Positions 24,907 through 32,671 of a stretch of DNA of 64,000 nucleotides are shown here, piece after piece. The DNA comes from DASYXT01 sp035934555. Its GTDB lineage: Bacteria > Verrucomicrobiota > Verrucomicrobiia > Limisphaerales > UBA8199. The number at the start of each line of letters is the position of its first letter. The stretch's first letter is position 1. The stretch covers positions 124,001 through 188,000 of the forward strand of contig DASYXT010000055.1 in NCBI GenBank assembly GCA_035934555.1, read 5' to 3'. The notes beneath the pieces were generated by a model. That model did not search any database. It worked only from the letters and a program-made list of their open reading frames with translations, and was not told the origin of the DNA. The translations under genes were made by a program, and so were the position numbers.

Positions 24907-26193
24907 ATGAACGTGATTCGTCACACCACGGCGGATTTCCCCGAGCGTTTGCGCCAGGTCACCGCGCCTTCGAGCCTGTTTGATCCGGCTATCGAAGAGC
25001 GCGCCCACGCACTGCTCCGCGACGTGCAGGCCCGAGGCGATGCCGCGCTCCTGGAACTGACCGAACGATTCGACGGCGCGAAGCTCACCGCCGGCCAACT
25101 GCCTGTTACCCAGGCCGAACTGCTCACCGCCTCGCTCAAAGCCGACCCGGCGCTCCGCTCCGCCGTCGCCGCTGCCGACCGGAACGTCGCCGCGTTCGCC
25201 AAAAAATCACTCCGCCGCAATTGGCAGACGCGCAATTCTCATGGCGCGCTGGTGGGCGAGAAATTCGATCCTTTTCAGCGAGTCGGCATCTACATCCCGG
25301 GCGGAACCGCGCCGCTGGTATCAACCGCACTGATGACCGTGACGCTTGCGCGGGTGGCTGGTTGCCCGCAGATTGTCGTCTGCACCCCCTGCCGTGCCGA
25401 CGGTTCGCTCAACCCCGCGCTGTTGTTCGCCGCGCGCGCGGCCGGCGCGACGGAGATTTACCGCGTCGGTGGCGCCCAGGCGATTGCCGCGCTGGCTTAC
25501 GGCACAGCAACCGTTCCGCGGGTTCAGAAAATTTTTGGCCCGGGCAATGCCTATGTGGTCGCAGCCAAGCGCCTCGTCGTCGGGCACGTCGCCATTGACC
25601 TATTGCCCGGCCCGAGCGAACTGCTCGTGCTCGCCGACGACTCGGCAAACGCAGAGTTCATCGCGGCGGATTTGCTGGCGCAAGCCGAGCACGGCTCGGG
25701 TCATGAACGCGTGTGGCTGGTGACGCCCTCGGCGCGCCTGTTGCAAAAAGTGGCCAAGACCATCGAGCGCCAACTGGCCGGGCTGGCCCGGCGCAAGTTC
25801 ATCGAGCGCTCGCTGGAAAACGCGTGGTTAATTCAGGTGAAATCCCTCGACGACGGGGTCAAGTTGGCCAATCAACTTGCGCCCGAACATTGTGAGATCA
25901 TGACGCGCGGCGCGCGAGTTGTCTCGCAAGGCATCGTTACCGCCGGCGCTTTGTTTATTGGCCCCTGGTCGCCGACCGTCCTGGGCGATTATGTGGCCGG
26001 CCCCAGTCACACCTTGCCGACCGGCGGCGCCGGCTTGTCCTTCGCTGGCCTGACCGTCGATCAGTTCCAACGCCGGACCAGTGTTGTTGAGTACACGCGG
26101 CCGGCACTGAGGAAGGCGCTGCCCACAGTTCGCACATTTGCCGAGGTCGAGGGCCTGAGCGCCCACGGCGCCTCGGCTGAAACGCGGGCTTAA
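24907..26193 (+). CDS. hisD: Histidinol dehydrogenase
   Basis: 428 residues, normal length. Motifs: 'VGIYIPGGTAPLVSTALM', 'EIYRVGGAQAIAALAYGT' with 'KIFGPGNAYVVAAKR' (the family signature), 'LLAQAEHGSGHERVW' carrying zinc ligands, and 'LAPEHCEIM' plus 'GDYVAGPSHTLPTGG' with the catalytic Glu/His and further ligand residues. It oxidises L-histidinol to L-histidine in the last two steps of histidine synthesis. No other his gene is adjacent; it stands alone, with a tRNA pair downstream. Confidence 0.97.
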   Translation: MNVIRHTTADFPERLRQVTAPSSLFDPAIEERAHALLRDVQARGDAALLELTERFDGAKLTAGQLPVTQAELLTASLKADPALRSAVAAADRNVAAFAKKSLRRNWQTRNSHGALVGEKFDPFQRVGIYIPGGTAPLVSTALMTVTLARVAGCPQIVVCTPCRADGSLNPALLFAARAAGATEIYRVGGAQAIAALAYGTATVPRVQKIFGPGNAYVVAAKRLVVGHVAIDLLPGPSELLVLADDSANAEFIAADLLAQAEHGSGHERVWLVTPSARLLQKVAKTIERQLAGLARRKFIERSLENAWLIQVKSLDDGVKLANQLAPEHCEIMTRGARVVSQGIVTAGALFIGPWSPTVLGDYVAGPSHTLPTGGAGLSFAGLTVDQFQRRTSVVEYTRPALRKALPTVRTFAEVEGLSAHGASAETRA

Positions 26194-26211
26194 GCTTAAG
26201 CCGGCAGCGTT

Positions 26212-26240
26212 AGCGGAGCGCGGACTTATTTAGTCCCGCC
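26212..26240. repeat. Short remnant related to the GCGGAC repeat family
   Basis: 'GCGGAGCGCGGACTTATTTA' continues into 'GTCCCGCCC' just after hisD. It resembles the 'GGAGCGCGGACT' ends of the longer copies at 630-738 and 37768-37889, but is too short for certainty. Confidence 0.3.
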
Positions 26241-26320
26241 CTTTAACCCACCAACCCTGCCAGCTACATTCGAGGGAGCGAAGTGCGAGAAACCCTTGAT
26301 TTACCGATGCGGAATTGAAG

Positions 26321-26396
<76 letters not shown>

Positions 26397-26736
26397 GCCG
26401 GGAACCGGAGGCGCTTGCCCATCGGCAAGCACGGCAGCACTGTGCCACACGCCAATCACGGCTGGCAAGTCTTGAAACCGCTAACGTAACACGTAGCAGT
26501 ACGCGCAGGGTGGACGAAATAAACCCGGGTTTACACGGCCGACCACAGGTATGGGGGCATTGAAACCGGCCTTCACCTCAGATTGGATGTCATCGCCGGG
26601 GAGGACCGTAGGCGTGTCCGCCACCGCAATGCGGCGATGAACTTGGCCGTGGTCCGTGCGGGCTCGGGCGGGCCAACGGGTCCAAATAAGGACTTGCAGC
26701 GCGTCTTTTCGGCTAGTACGTTTTCGGCTCTTGGCA
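26397..26736. other. Intergenic region between the two tRNAs, no gene supported
   Basis: 340 bp. A minus-strand frame of about 87 codons (26481-26744) is open but shows no recognisable domain, has no clear ribosome-binding site and runs into the tRNA-Arg gene. Nothing else was recognised. It may be decayed coding sequence. Confidence 0.5.
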
Positions 26737-26813
<77 letters not shown>

Positions 26814-26872
26814 CTAAAACCCCCCACAAAACAGCAGAAACACGAGGAAAAACGCTCTTTTCACCCCTCCAC

Positions 26873-26915
26873 GTTGGCACCTTTGTTGGCACTTTTCCCT
26901 TGCAGCGGTGCCAAC
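26873..26915. repeat. Short GTTGGCAC repeats beside tRNA-Arg (possible integrase arm sites)
   Basis: 'GTTGGCACC' (26873-26881) and 'GTTGGCACT' (26885-26893) are direct repeats, and 'GGTGCCAAC' (26907-26915) is the inverted copy, all within 100 bp of the tRNA 3' end. Repeated 9-mers at such a place are typical of recombinase arm-binding sites or of the end of a lost tyrosine integrase gene. No integrase is present in the window. Confidence 0.4.
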
Positions 26916-26940
26916 GGTTTTGCTAGGATGCGCACAGTAG

Positions 26941-27461
26941 CAGCAGACATTTTCGCGCGGTAAAACCGGGAAAGGAACCGCACTCGCCGGCTGCCACCAG
27001 ATCGGCGAATTCCCTCTCCTTTACGTCGGCATCGCGCCAACCTCACCGCCCGCCAATGCCGAGCGTCCTAGTAGTCAGCACCTCAGGAAACGCATCCAAT
27101 ACCATCTGCGCGGGAACGCCGAAGGCTCCTCCCTCCGCCTCTCGCTCGGCTGCCTGCTCGCCGACCACCTTGGCCTCGAACTCCGCCGCGTCGGCAGCGG
27201 CAATCGCATGACCTTCGACCCAACGGAACACACTTTATCCGCATGGCTCGAAGCCAACGCGCGAATCACCTGGCTCGAACATCCTGAGCCTTGGCTCCTC
27301 GAAACCGAACCAATCCAGAGCGTCTCGGTGCCGCCCAACCTCGACCAAAATTCCAGCCACCCTTTCTCTCCACACTCTCCGCGCTTCGCGCCCAGGCCCG
27401 CGCCCGTGCCCGCGCTCTGCCAATTCTCGCCGCAGGTGACATGAACTCGCTCCACTCATAA
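26941..27461 (+). pseudogene. GIY-YIG nuclease family pseudogene
   Basis: In the frame of 26941 the translation reads 'FPLLYVGIAPTSPPANAE', then 'HLRKRIQYHLRGNAEGSSLR', 'LSLGCLLADHLGLELRRVGS' and 'ITWLEHPEPWLLE'. This matches the YIG half and following helices of small GIY-YIG nuclease-like proteins. There is no start codon in frame and the GIY half is missing. Near 27365 the frame shifts by +1: the expected C-terminus 'LSALRAQARARARALPILAA' continues in the next frame to a stop at 27459-27461. It is therefore N-truncated and frameshifted, a dead gene at the left end of the tRNA-Arg accessory region. Confidence 0.65.
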
Positions 27462-27547
27462 GCCACTCACAATCATGTTCTTACCCCTCCGCCGGCAACC
27501 CGGTTTTTCGCCACGTCTTTGGATCCGCTCTTGCTGTTTCTCACGAC

Positions 27548-27880
27548 GTGGTCATCGTGCATCGAAACAAAAAAACCGGACGCCTATTTCTCAGAACATC
27601 GATCCACGGCACCGGTCGGCACTTCACGCAGCAACTGAACACCGCCGGCGAGCAGCGTCTGTTGAAAGCTGGCGTCGACGTCGGGCACCGCCTGCCTGGG
27701 TGGCTCCTTCAGAAACTCGAGGAGCACTATGAAGTACACCCGTGCCTGGGGATTTTCGGCGGGCAACGTTCGCTGGATCTCGACGAGATCGAGATGAAAC
27801 GCCTGCGCCGCTCCCTCGAAACCGACGAGTACCACCTCAACCACGTCCGCCACAGGCTCGCCAATGCACGTGCTGCCTAA
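27548..27880 (+). CDS. Small protein of unknown function
   Basis: 110 residues from a GTG; no upstream ATG fits. Basic N-terminus 'VIVHRNKKTGRLFLRTSIHG', a middle 'AGVDVGHRLPGWLLQKLEE', and a charged helical C-terminus ('EIEMKRLRRSLETDEYHLNH'). No known domain. It lies in the accessory region, in the same direction as the next small gene, and has coding-like composition with a high third-position GC. Existence is likely, function unknown. Confidence 0.5.
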   Translation: MVIVHRNKKTGRLFLRTSIHGTGRHFTQQLNTAGEQRLLKAGVDVGHRLPGWLLQKLEEHYEVHPCLGIFGGQRSLDLDEIEMKRLRRSLETDEYHLNHVRHRLANARAA

Positions 27881-27939
27881 AGACCTGGCCTAATCCCAAT
27901 CCCGACTGCGGCGAGTTTCAACCCCCACACCCGTACGAC

Positions 27940-28281
27940 ATGAACCCTGAACCCGACCCGCCGAAGGAATCCGCTTTCTTCTATTGGCCAGGTCACTGGC
28001 CAGGCTGCACCTTTGTGGACCTCGATAACGTCGGCGATCCCGGCGCCTGGCTGGAGCAGCAGCTCCCCGACATTGAAGACGTCCTGGCCGCAGATCCCCA
28101 GGAGGACCAGCGGACGGCCGAGGCCCTTGCGGACGATTACATCAGGGCGGCAGACGACATGGGCTTCCCACTTCCGTGCGACTTCGAAAGCACCCTCGAG
28201 CAAACGCGCGAAATGGCCGTAGCAGAATTCATCGCCTTTATCCGCGAGTGGAGAAAGATAGTCCAGGCCAAGCGCCCCTGA
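27940..28281 (+). CDS. Small acidic protein of unknown function
   Basis: 113 residues from the ATG at 27940; a longer frame from 27742 overlaps the previous gene and is Arg/Pro-rich without support. Acidic and helical, with 'FYWPGHWPGCTFVDLDNVGD', 'PDIEDVLAADPQEDQRTAEA', 'DDMGFPLPCDFESTLEQTRE' and a C-terminal 'FIAFIREWRKIVQ'. No domain recognised. Converges on the LysR gene with a 36-bp gap. Confidence 0.5.
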   Translation: MNPEPDPPKESAFFYWPGHWPGCTFVDLDNVGDPGAWLEQQLPDIEDVLAADPQEDQRTAEALADDYIRAADDMGFPLPCDFESTLEQTREMAVAEFIAFIREWRKIVQAKRP

Positions 28282-28317
28282 AAACCCGCGTCTGACCAAC
28301 GCCGTTCCGCAACCCAC

Positions 28318-29250
28318 CTACCCGGATCCATCGCCACGCCCCTCTCCCAAAACGCCACGCAGCGCTCCAACGGCCCGTTCCACCACCGGTCGCACATCCG
28401 TCAGCCGCGGGTTCCACGCTAGGCAAATCGGCCGCGCGTACGATTTCAAGAATGGCAGCGCAAACTGAAGAATTTCCCCCGGCGCGAATGCCGCTGCTGC
28501 CAGGTTCGGTAGCACCCCCGCGAATGCTCCCGCCTTCACTCCCTGTGACGCCTGGGTGAAGGACGAGCACGACACGTCAATCCGCAAGGGCCAGCCGGCC
28601 TTTGCCGCGGCCGTCGTAAGTCGTTCCCGGAACTGGCCACCGATCGACGTCCCCAGAGGCCAACTGGCCAGCGCGACCTTGAGGTTGTCCTCCCGGATTG
28701 CGCCCGCCAGGCGCTTCGGCACGAACAACGAATAGCTTAGCATTAACAACCGCTTGAATTTCAGCGGCCGCACCACGGCATCCTCGCGCACCAGCGCCAG
28801 GTCAAGGCTCATCTCCACGAGCTGGCGCACCAGTTCACCAGTCCGGCCATCGTAGAACTCAAACAGCGTATTGGGCAGCGCCCGCCGGAGGCTCGCCATC
28901 CGTGGCATCACCAGCCACTCGATCAGACTGTTCGCAGACCCCACGCTCAGCGTCTGCGGCACGCCTTTACAAGTTTGCTGAAAATCCTCCAGCCCGCTCA
29001 AGTGCGCGTGAGCAAGGCGGGCCAGTTCTTGTCCGGCTTGGGTCAGCCGCACTCTGCGCCCCTGACGAAGTGTCAGGGCCACACCGAAAAATCCCTCCAA
29101 CTCCTTCACCTGTTTACTGAACAGACTCATTCGCGCCGGATCGCCGCCCGCGGCCAGGCTCAGCCCACCGGCATCCGCAATCAAAGCGAAATTCCGGAGC
29201 CGGTCGAGCGACAAACCACCCTTCCCAAACAGCGATTTGAACTTAACCAT
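28318..29250 (-). CDS. LysR-family transcriptional regulator
   Basis: 310 residues. N-terminal winged helix: 'LSLDRLRNFALIADAGGLSL', 'ARMSLFSKQVKELEGFFGVAL', 'RRVRLTQAGQELARLAHAHL'. The substrate-binding domain follows ('LSVGSANSLIEWLVMPRM', 'DLALVREDAVVRPL'). It is slightly atypical, having an N-terminal extension 'VKFKSLFGKGG'. Divergent from the HD-domain gene, with 65 bp between the starts, so it may regulate that gene and itself; an inverted repeat overlaps its start. Confidence 0.88.
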   Translation of the reverse strand: MVKFKSLFGKGGLSLDRLRNFALIADAGGLSLAAGGDPARMSLFSKQVKELEGFFGVALTLRQGRRVRLTQAGQELARLAHAHLSGLEDFQQTCKGVPQTLSVGSANSLIEWLVMPRMASLRRALPNTLFEFYDGRTGELVRQLVEMSLDLALVREDAVVRPLKFKRLLMLSYSLFVPKRLAGAIREDNLKVALASWPLGTSIGGQFRERLTTAAAKAGWPLRIDVSCSSFTQASQGVKAGAFAGVLPNLAAAAFAPGEILQFALPFLKSYARPICLAWNPRLTDVRPVVERAVGALRGVLGEGRGDGSG

Positions 29251-29259
29251 ATAGTTAAG
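29242..29259. promoter_or_regulatory. LysR-box-like inverted repeat
   Basis: 'CTTAAC' (29242-29247) and 'GTTAAG' (29254-29259) are perfect inverted arms with a 6-bp spacer, overlapping the LysR start codon at 29248-29250 and lying in the divergent intergenic region. LysR regulators commonly bind such T-N11-A palindromes. No matched -10/-35 pair was identified. Confidence 0.45.
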
Positions 29260-29315
29260 CTACTTGACATAATAGCTCTGGCAAGACAATTGCCGCCGCG
29301 CGACACTTAGGCGTC

Positions 29316-29969
29316 ATGAGAAACCTGAAAGCCTCGCCGAAAGCCCGAAAAGAAAAATCACCCGTGCTGCTGTCCTCGCGATTCGAAGACGCAATGATCT
29401 ATGCTGCCCACACCCACGCGGCCCACGTTCGCAAAGGGTCCGGGGCACCCTATCTGTCCCACCTGCTGGCGGTCACAGCGATAGCGCTCGAGCACGGCGC
29501 TAACGAGGACGAAGCCATCGCCGCTCTCCTTCACGACGCCGTCGAGGACGCCGGCGGCAAGGCACGCCTGGCCGACATCAAAGCCCGGTTCGGCAACCGC
29601 GTAGCCGCGATCGTCGCCGGCTGCAGCGACACCGACGTCACCCCCAAACCACCGTGGTCGGAGCGCAAGAAAGCCTATGTCGCGCACCTCCGCCACGCCC
29701 CTCCGTCCGTCAAGCTCATCTCTGCAGCCGACAAGCTCCACAACGCCCGGGCAATCCTGTCTGACTACCGCGACATCGGCGAGGCCCTCTGGAGCCGCTT
29801 CAAAGGCGGCAAACCGGGAACCCTCTGGTACTACCGCGCCGTGCTTAAACATCTTACCGGGCCACGCCTCCGCCGCCTGGCGACCGACATAGACGCCGTA
29901 ATCACCGAACTCGAAAAGCTCGCCAATGCCGGCAGACGAGTCCTCGCACCGCCCTCAATGACAAAATGA
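29316..29969 (+). CDS. HD-domain protein (SpoT/MESH1-like hydrolase fold)
   Basis: 217 residues. HD-superfamily metal-binding residues are visible: 'DAMIYAAHTHAAHVRKG', 'APYLSHLLAVTA', 'EAIAALLHDAVEDAGG' (the HD pair) and 'LISAADKLHNARAIL' (late Asp). The pattern 'ALLHDAVEDAG' matches (p)ppGpp hydrolases of the SpoT HD family, but there is no synthetase, TGS or ACT domain, so this is a small stand-alone HD protein. The substrate could be (p)ppGpp or another nucleotide. Divergent from LysR; its stop overlaps the next gene (ATGA, 29966-29969). Confidence 0.85.
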   Translation: MRNLKASPKARKEKSPVLLSSRFEDAMIYAAHTHAAHVRKGSGAPYLSHLLAVTAIALEHGANEDEAIAALLHDAVEDAGGKARLADIKARFGNRVAAIVAGCSDTDVTPKPPWSERKKAYVAHLRHAPPSVKLISAADKLHNARAILSDYRDIGEALWSRFKGGKPGTLWYYRAVLKHLTGPRLRRLATDIDAVITELEKLANAGRRVLAPPSMTK

Positions 29970-30514
29970 ACACCCCAATGCAAATGCCCGATTCCCCCAC
30001 CAAGGCCCCGCCGGACAACGCTCCGATTCGCAACGCAACAATCCGGCACTACGAGGAGCAAATCTCCAAGCTCTACGCCGCCACCAACGACATCCGCTCC
30101 AACCTCAGCTACATCTGCGACGAGCTGCCCGGCCTAAAGCCACCCCCCGAAACCCGCGATGCGATCCTCCACGTCTGCGGCGAATTTGCCTGGGGGATCA
30201 TGGACATTCAGATGGAGGTCAGGAAGTTGGGAGACAATCTTGGCCTGCGCGCCGGAGAAGCTCCCTTCCACCACGGCATGGATAGTGACAATCCCATCGA
30301 GACCATGGGCTACGTCCACGACTGGCTCGGTCTCCAGTTGATGGCGATGCACAACCTCGTCAACCGACTCAACGAGAAGGCCGCGGGCGACGCCAACGCC
30401 GCGTTGTTCTCCCTCTTGCTCACGGAATCCGCCACAAACATCATCCACGCAGCCCTCGCGGTCCAGGATGCGCTGGACGACATTCACGGCATCCTCGGCG
30501 CCAACAACCATTAA
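29966..30514 (+). CDS. Protein of unknown function coupled to the HD protein
   Basis: 182 residues, start overlapping the HD gene stop in ATGA. Largely helical: 'ISKLYAATNDIRSNLSYICD', 'VCGEFAWGIMDIQMEVRKLG', 'MDSDNPIETMGYVHDWLGLQ' and 'ATNIIHAALAVQDALDDIHG'. No signal peptide, transmembrane segment or catalytic motif was recognised. Translational coupling suggests it works with the HD protein, possibly as a partner or inhibitor. Confidence 0.6.
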   Translation: MNTPMQMPDSPTKAPPDNAPIRNATIRHYEEQISKLYAATNDIRSNLSYICDELPGLKPPPETRDAILHVCGEFAWGIMDIQMEVRKLGDNLGLRAGEAPFHHGMDSDNPIETMGYVHDWLGLQLMAMHNLVNRLNEKAAGDANAALFSLLLTESATNIIHAALAVQDALDDIHGILGANNH

Positions 30515-30525
30515 GGAGAACCACT

Positions 30526-30894
30526 ATGCTCGGCTTTGACATCGTCATTCACAAACTCCAGAACGGAAATGAACCCGCATCAACCCTCAAGGCGCCAACC
30601 GCCGGCCGGCTGATCCAATGGTTTGGCGGCATCAGCGGCACCGACTGGCTGGACGCCCTTGTTAAAAACGGCGCAGCAAACTGCCTCGGCGGCAACGGTT
30701 ACCCCATTGCCTACACGGCTAGAATCAAGGATGTCATACCTGAGATTCGCTCTGTTTCCCCAGAATCTATCGCCACTTGGATGGACCCCGTCCTGATCGA
30801 TCCCGAGACAGGCAAACAAACCTTCGACCCTGGCCCACTAAGCAGATGCAGCCTCGACGAGTGGGTCCTCATCAACGCCTGGGACGCAAGTTAA
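30526..30894 (+). CDS. Small protein of unknown function
   Basis: 122 residues, 11 bp after the previous stop, with a good ribosome-binding site 'AAGGAG' ahead of the ATG at 30526. It contains 'GFDIVIHKLQNGNEPASTL', 'NCLGGNGYPIAYTARIKDVI' and 'WMDPVLIDPETGKQTFDPG', and ends 'LDEWVLINAWDAS'. It looks like a small soluble alpha/beta protein; no family recognised. Third gene of the HD operon. Confidence 0.65.
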   Translation: MLGFDIVIHKLQNGNEPASTLKAPTAGRLIQWFGGISGTDWLDALVKNGAANCLGGNGYPIAYTARIKDVIPEIRSVSPESIATWMDPVLIDPETGKQTFDPGPLSRCSLDEWVLINAWDAS

Positions 30895-30980
30895 TCACGC
30901 TTGACCCTACCGCACTCACTGATAACTCTCCCCTTAGGTCTTGAACTCAGAACCTCCAGCCGAACTCAGACCCGGAATCC

Positions 30981-31742
30981 ATGAGACCCAAACGCATTCT
31001 CATCGCCCGCCACGGTGAATCCCTCGGCAACGTCGACACGAGCGTCTTCGCCATAAAGCCCAGTTACGCGCTGCCGCTCACCCCTCGAGGCTGCAAACAA
31101 GCACAGAAACTCGGCCAGCAAATCCGCCAACTCATCGGCAGCGAACGAATCCGGTTCTACGTTTCGCCCTGGCGCCGAACTCGCGAAACCTTCATGCACG
31201 CGGTAGCGGCCCTTGACACAGCCCAGTGGTCCGCTCGCGAAGACCCGCGCCTGCGCGAGCAGGAATGGGGGCACCTGCGCAACCCCGAAGCCAACAAGCG
31301 CCTCGAAAACGCCCGAGACGAATTCGGTACATTCTATTACCGATTCGAGGACGGCGAAAGCGGCGCCGACGTGTACGACCGCTGCTCTGCGCTCCTTGAA
31401 ACCGTCTACCGCGACTTCCGCAAGAAGGCCTTCCCTCCCAATTGCGCCTTCATCGGTCACGGCTTGACCAATCGCCTCCTGGTAATGCGCTGGCTGCACT
31501 GGTCCCCCGAACAGTACGAACAACTGGCCAACCCCAGAAACTGCGAACTGTGGATCATGGAACTCCACTCCGATGGCGAGTACCGCATGACCACGCCCCT
31601 ACGCACCGCCAGGGTCGCCAACCAGAACATCGCTGTCCCGCCCGGCTACGAAATAGTCTTTCCCCCTCGTAACATCGTCGCCCGTCCACCGAGTAAACCT
31701 CATGTCAAACGATCCAACACGCACATTCGAACTGGATGCTGA
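30981..31742 (+). CDS. Histidine phosphatase (phosphoglycerate mutase-like) family protein
   Basis: 253 residues. The catalytic 'LIARHGESLGNVD' is at the N-terminus (phospho-His in the RHG motif), with 'VSPWRRTRETF' providing the second Arg and 'FIGHGLTNRLLVMRW' the second His. Members dephosphorylate sugars, nucleotides or proteins. It overlaps the frameshifted zeta-like kinase gene by 41 bp in another frame, which suggests a phosphatase-kinase pair before the kinase decayed. It follows the HD operon with an 86-bp gap. Confidence 0.9.
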   Translation: MRPKRILIARHGESLGNVDTSVFAIKPSYALPLTPRGCKQAQKLGQQIRQLIGSERIRFYVSPWRRTRETFMHAVAALDTAQWSAREDPRLREQEWGHLRNPEANKRLENARDEFGTFYYRFEDGESGADVYDRCSALLETVYRDFRKKAFPPNCAFIGHGLTNRLLVMRWLHWSPEQYEQLANPRNCELWIMELHSDGEYRMTTPLRTARVANQNIAVPPGYEIVFPPRNIVARPPSKPHVKRSNTHIRTGC

Positions 31743-31982
31743 GGTCAATCGATTCTTCGACCCTCCTCTCTCTCTAACGGTAACCAACCGCGTTTCGCCG
31801 CGCTCATGGGCGGGGTGGCTGCCGGAAAGACAACCTTCCGCAAGCACCGCTTTTCCACCGGCTACGTCCTCGTCGACGCCGCCGAAATATTTCTCAATCT
31901 CAGTCGAGGCGAGTACTTCCCTTTCCCTGGTCACCTCGAACAGGAGAAGCGGCTGCCTCAGCAGCAGCGATGGTGCGGGTGA
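31702..31982 (+). pseudogene. Zeta-toxin-like P-loop kinase, frameshifted and truncated
   Basis: The first frame encodes 'SNDPTRTFELDAEVNRFFDP' and then runs into a (CT)5 tract at 31766-31775. Moving one base into the next frame gives 'NGNQPRFAALMGGVAAGKTT', a Walker A motif, then 'FRKHRFSTGYVLVDAAEIF' and 'LNLSRGEYFPFPGHLEQEKR', stopping at 31980-31982. This resembles the start of zeta-toxin/AAA kinases, but only about 90 residues remain, so the gene is both frameshifted in the CT run and cut short at the 3' end. It might be phase-variable, but the missing C-terminus argues for decay. Confidence 0.6.
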
Positions 31983-31996
31983 GTGGACGCAAAAAA

Positions 31997-32020
31997 GGCC
32001 GCCGGGGCTCCCCGACGGCC
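31997..32020 (-). terminator. Intrinsic terminator of the small exported Cys protein gene
   Basis: 'GGCCGCCGGGG' pairs with 'CCCCGACGGCC' through one mismatch, with a 2-nt loop. Read on the minus strand the stem is followed by TTTTTT, the form of a Rho-independent terminator, 38 bp beyond the stop of the gene at 32058-32402. Confidence 0.85.
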
Positions 32021-32057
32021 GTGCAAATCTCAAATGGTAAAAACTTAGAACCCGCGA

Positions 32058-32402
32058 CTAGTCTTTAACCGGCTCGATTTTAGTGACGGTCAGGATGCGT
32101 TTGCCATCAACCGTCTTGACGGTACCCGTGGCGGTAACTTTCTTGTTCTCCTGGCACACGTCATGGTGGAATTTCTTGGCGACGTCATTGTCGGCCAGGT
32201 AATAAGTGATCTTTTTGCCGCGCCGATTCTCCGCCTGGATGACGGTTTGGCATTTGTCGGACTGGTGCAAGGCGCACTTAGCGCACATGGCTTCGCCCTT
32301 GACGGTGCGTTCTTTGGCCTGCGCTTCGTCCGCCGCCAGGAGAGGGAAGGCCAACCCAAGTAACATCAGACCTGTCAGACTAGAGAGGAGTAGTTTTTTC
32401 AT
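32058..32402 (-). CDS. Small exported protein with four cysteines
   Basis: 114 residues from the ATG at 32402, chosen because it opens with a signal peptide 'KKLLLSSLTGLMLLGLAFP' and 'LLAADEAQA'. The mature part shows 'GEAMCAKCALHQSDKCQTVI' and a later Cys ('HHDVCQENKK'), then an OB-like beta segment 'VTATGTVKTVDGKRILTVTK'. This suggests a small periplasmic metal-binding or redox-linked protein, related to small Cys proteins found in Planctomycetes and Verrucomicrobia. The binding partner is unknown. Single-gene unit with a terminator at 31997-32020. Confidence 0.75.
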   Translation of the reverse strand: MKKLLLSSLTGLMLLGLAFPLLAADEAQAKERTVKGEAMCAKCALHQSDKCQTVIQAENRRGKKITYYLADNDVAKKFHHDVCQENKKVTATGTVKTVDGKRILTVTKIEPVKD

Positions 32403-32499
32403 GTTTGTGCTGTTGATTTTGTCTGGGACAATTATCCGACAAGGGTCGCACAACTTTGTTCAAACGCAAGCGCCAAGGTAGGCTGTGGGTAAGCGATCC

Positions 32500-32650
32500 G
32501 CGGACGGCAGGCGGACATTCCTGTATGACATTGTTGTCCGCAGCCAAGGTGGCGCCGCGAATCGGCAGCAAATCCGAGCCGTGCTGGGACTCGGGAGTTG
32601 CTGAGAACAGGCACCTCGGCAGGCATGTCCGCGCGCCGGCGTGTCCGCCC
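32500..32650. repeat. Dispersed repeat, divergent copy of the GCGGACATTCCTGT family
   Basis: Left part 'GCGGACATTCCTGT' (32511-32524) and 'TTGTCCGCAGCC' match the arms of the element at 17473-17574; the right part 'TTGCTGAGAACAGGCA' and 'GGCATGTCCGCGCGCC' (32598-32637) is an imperfect inverted copy. It lies between the Cys-protein gene and the end of clpC. Confidence 0.6.
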
Positions 32651-32671
32651 GCCTTCGCTGTGCGCGCTTAC

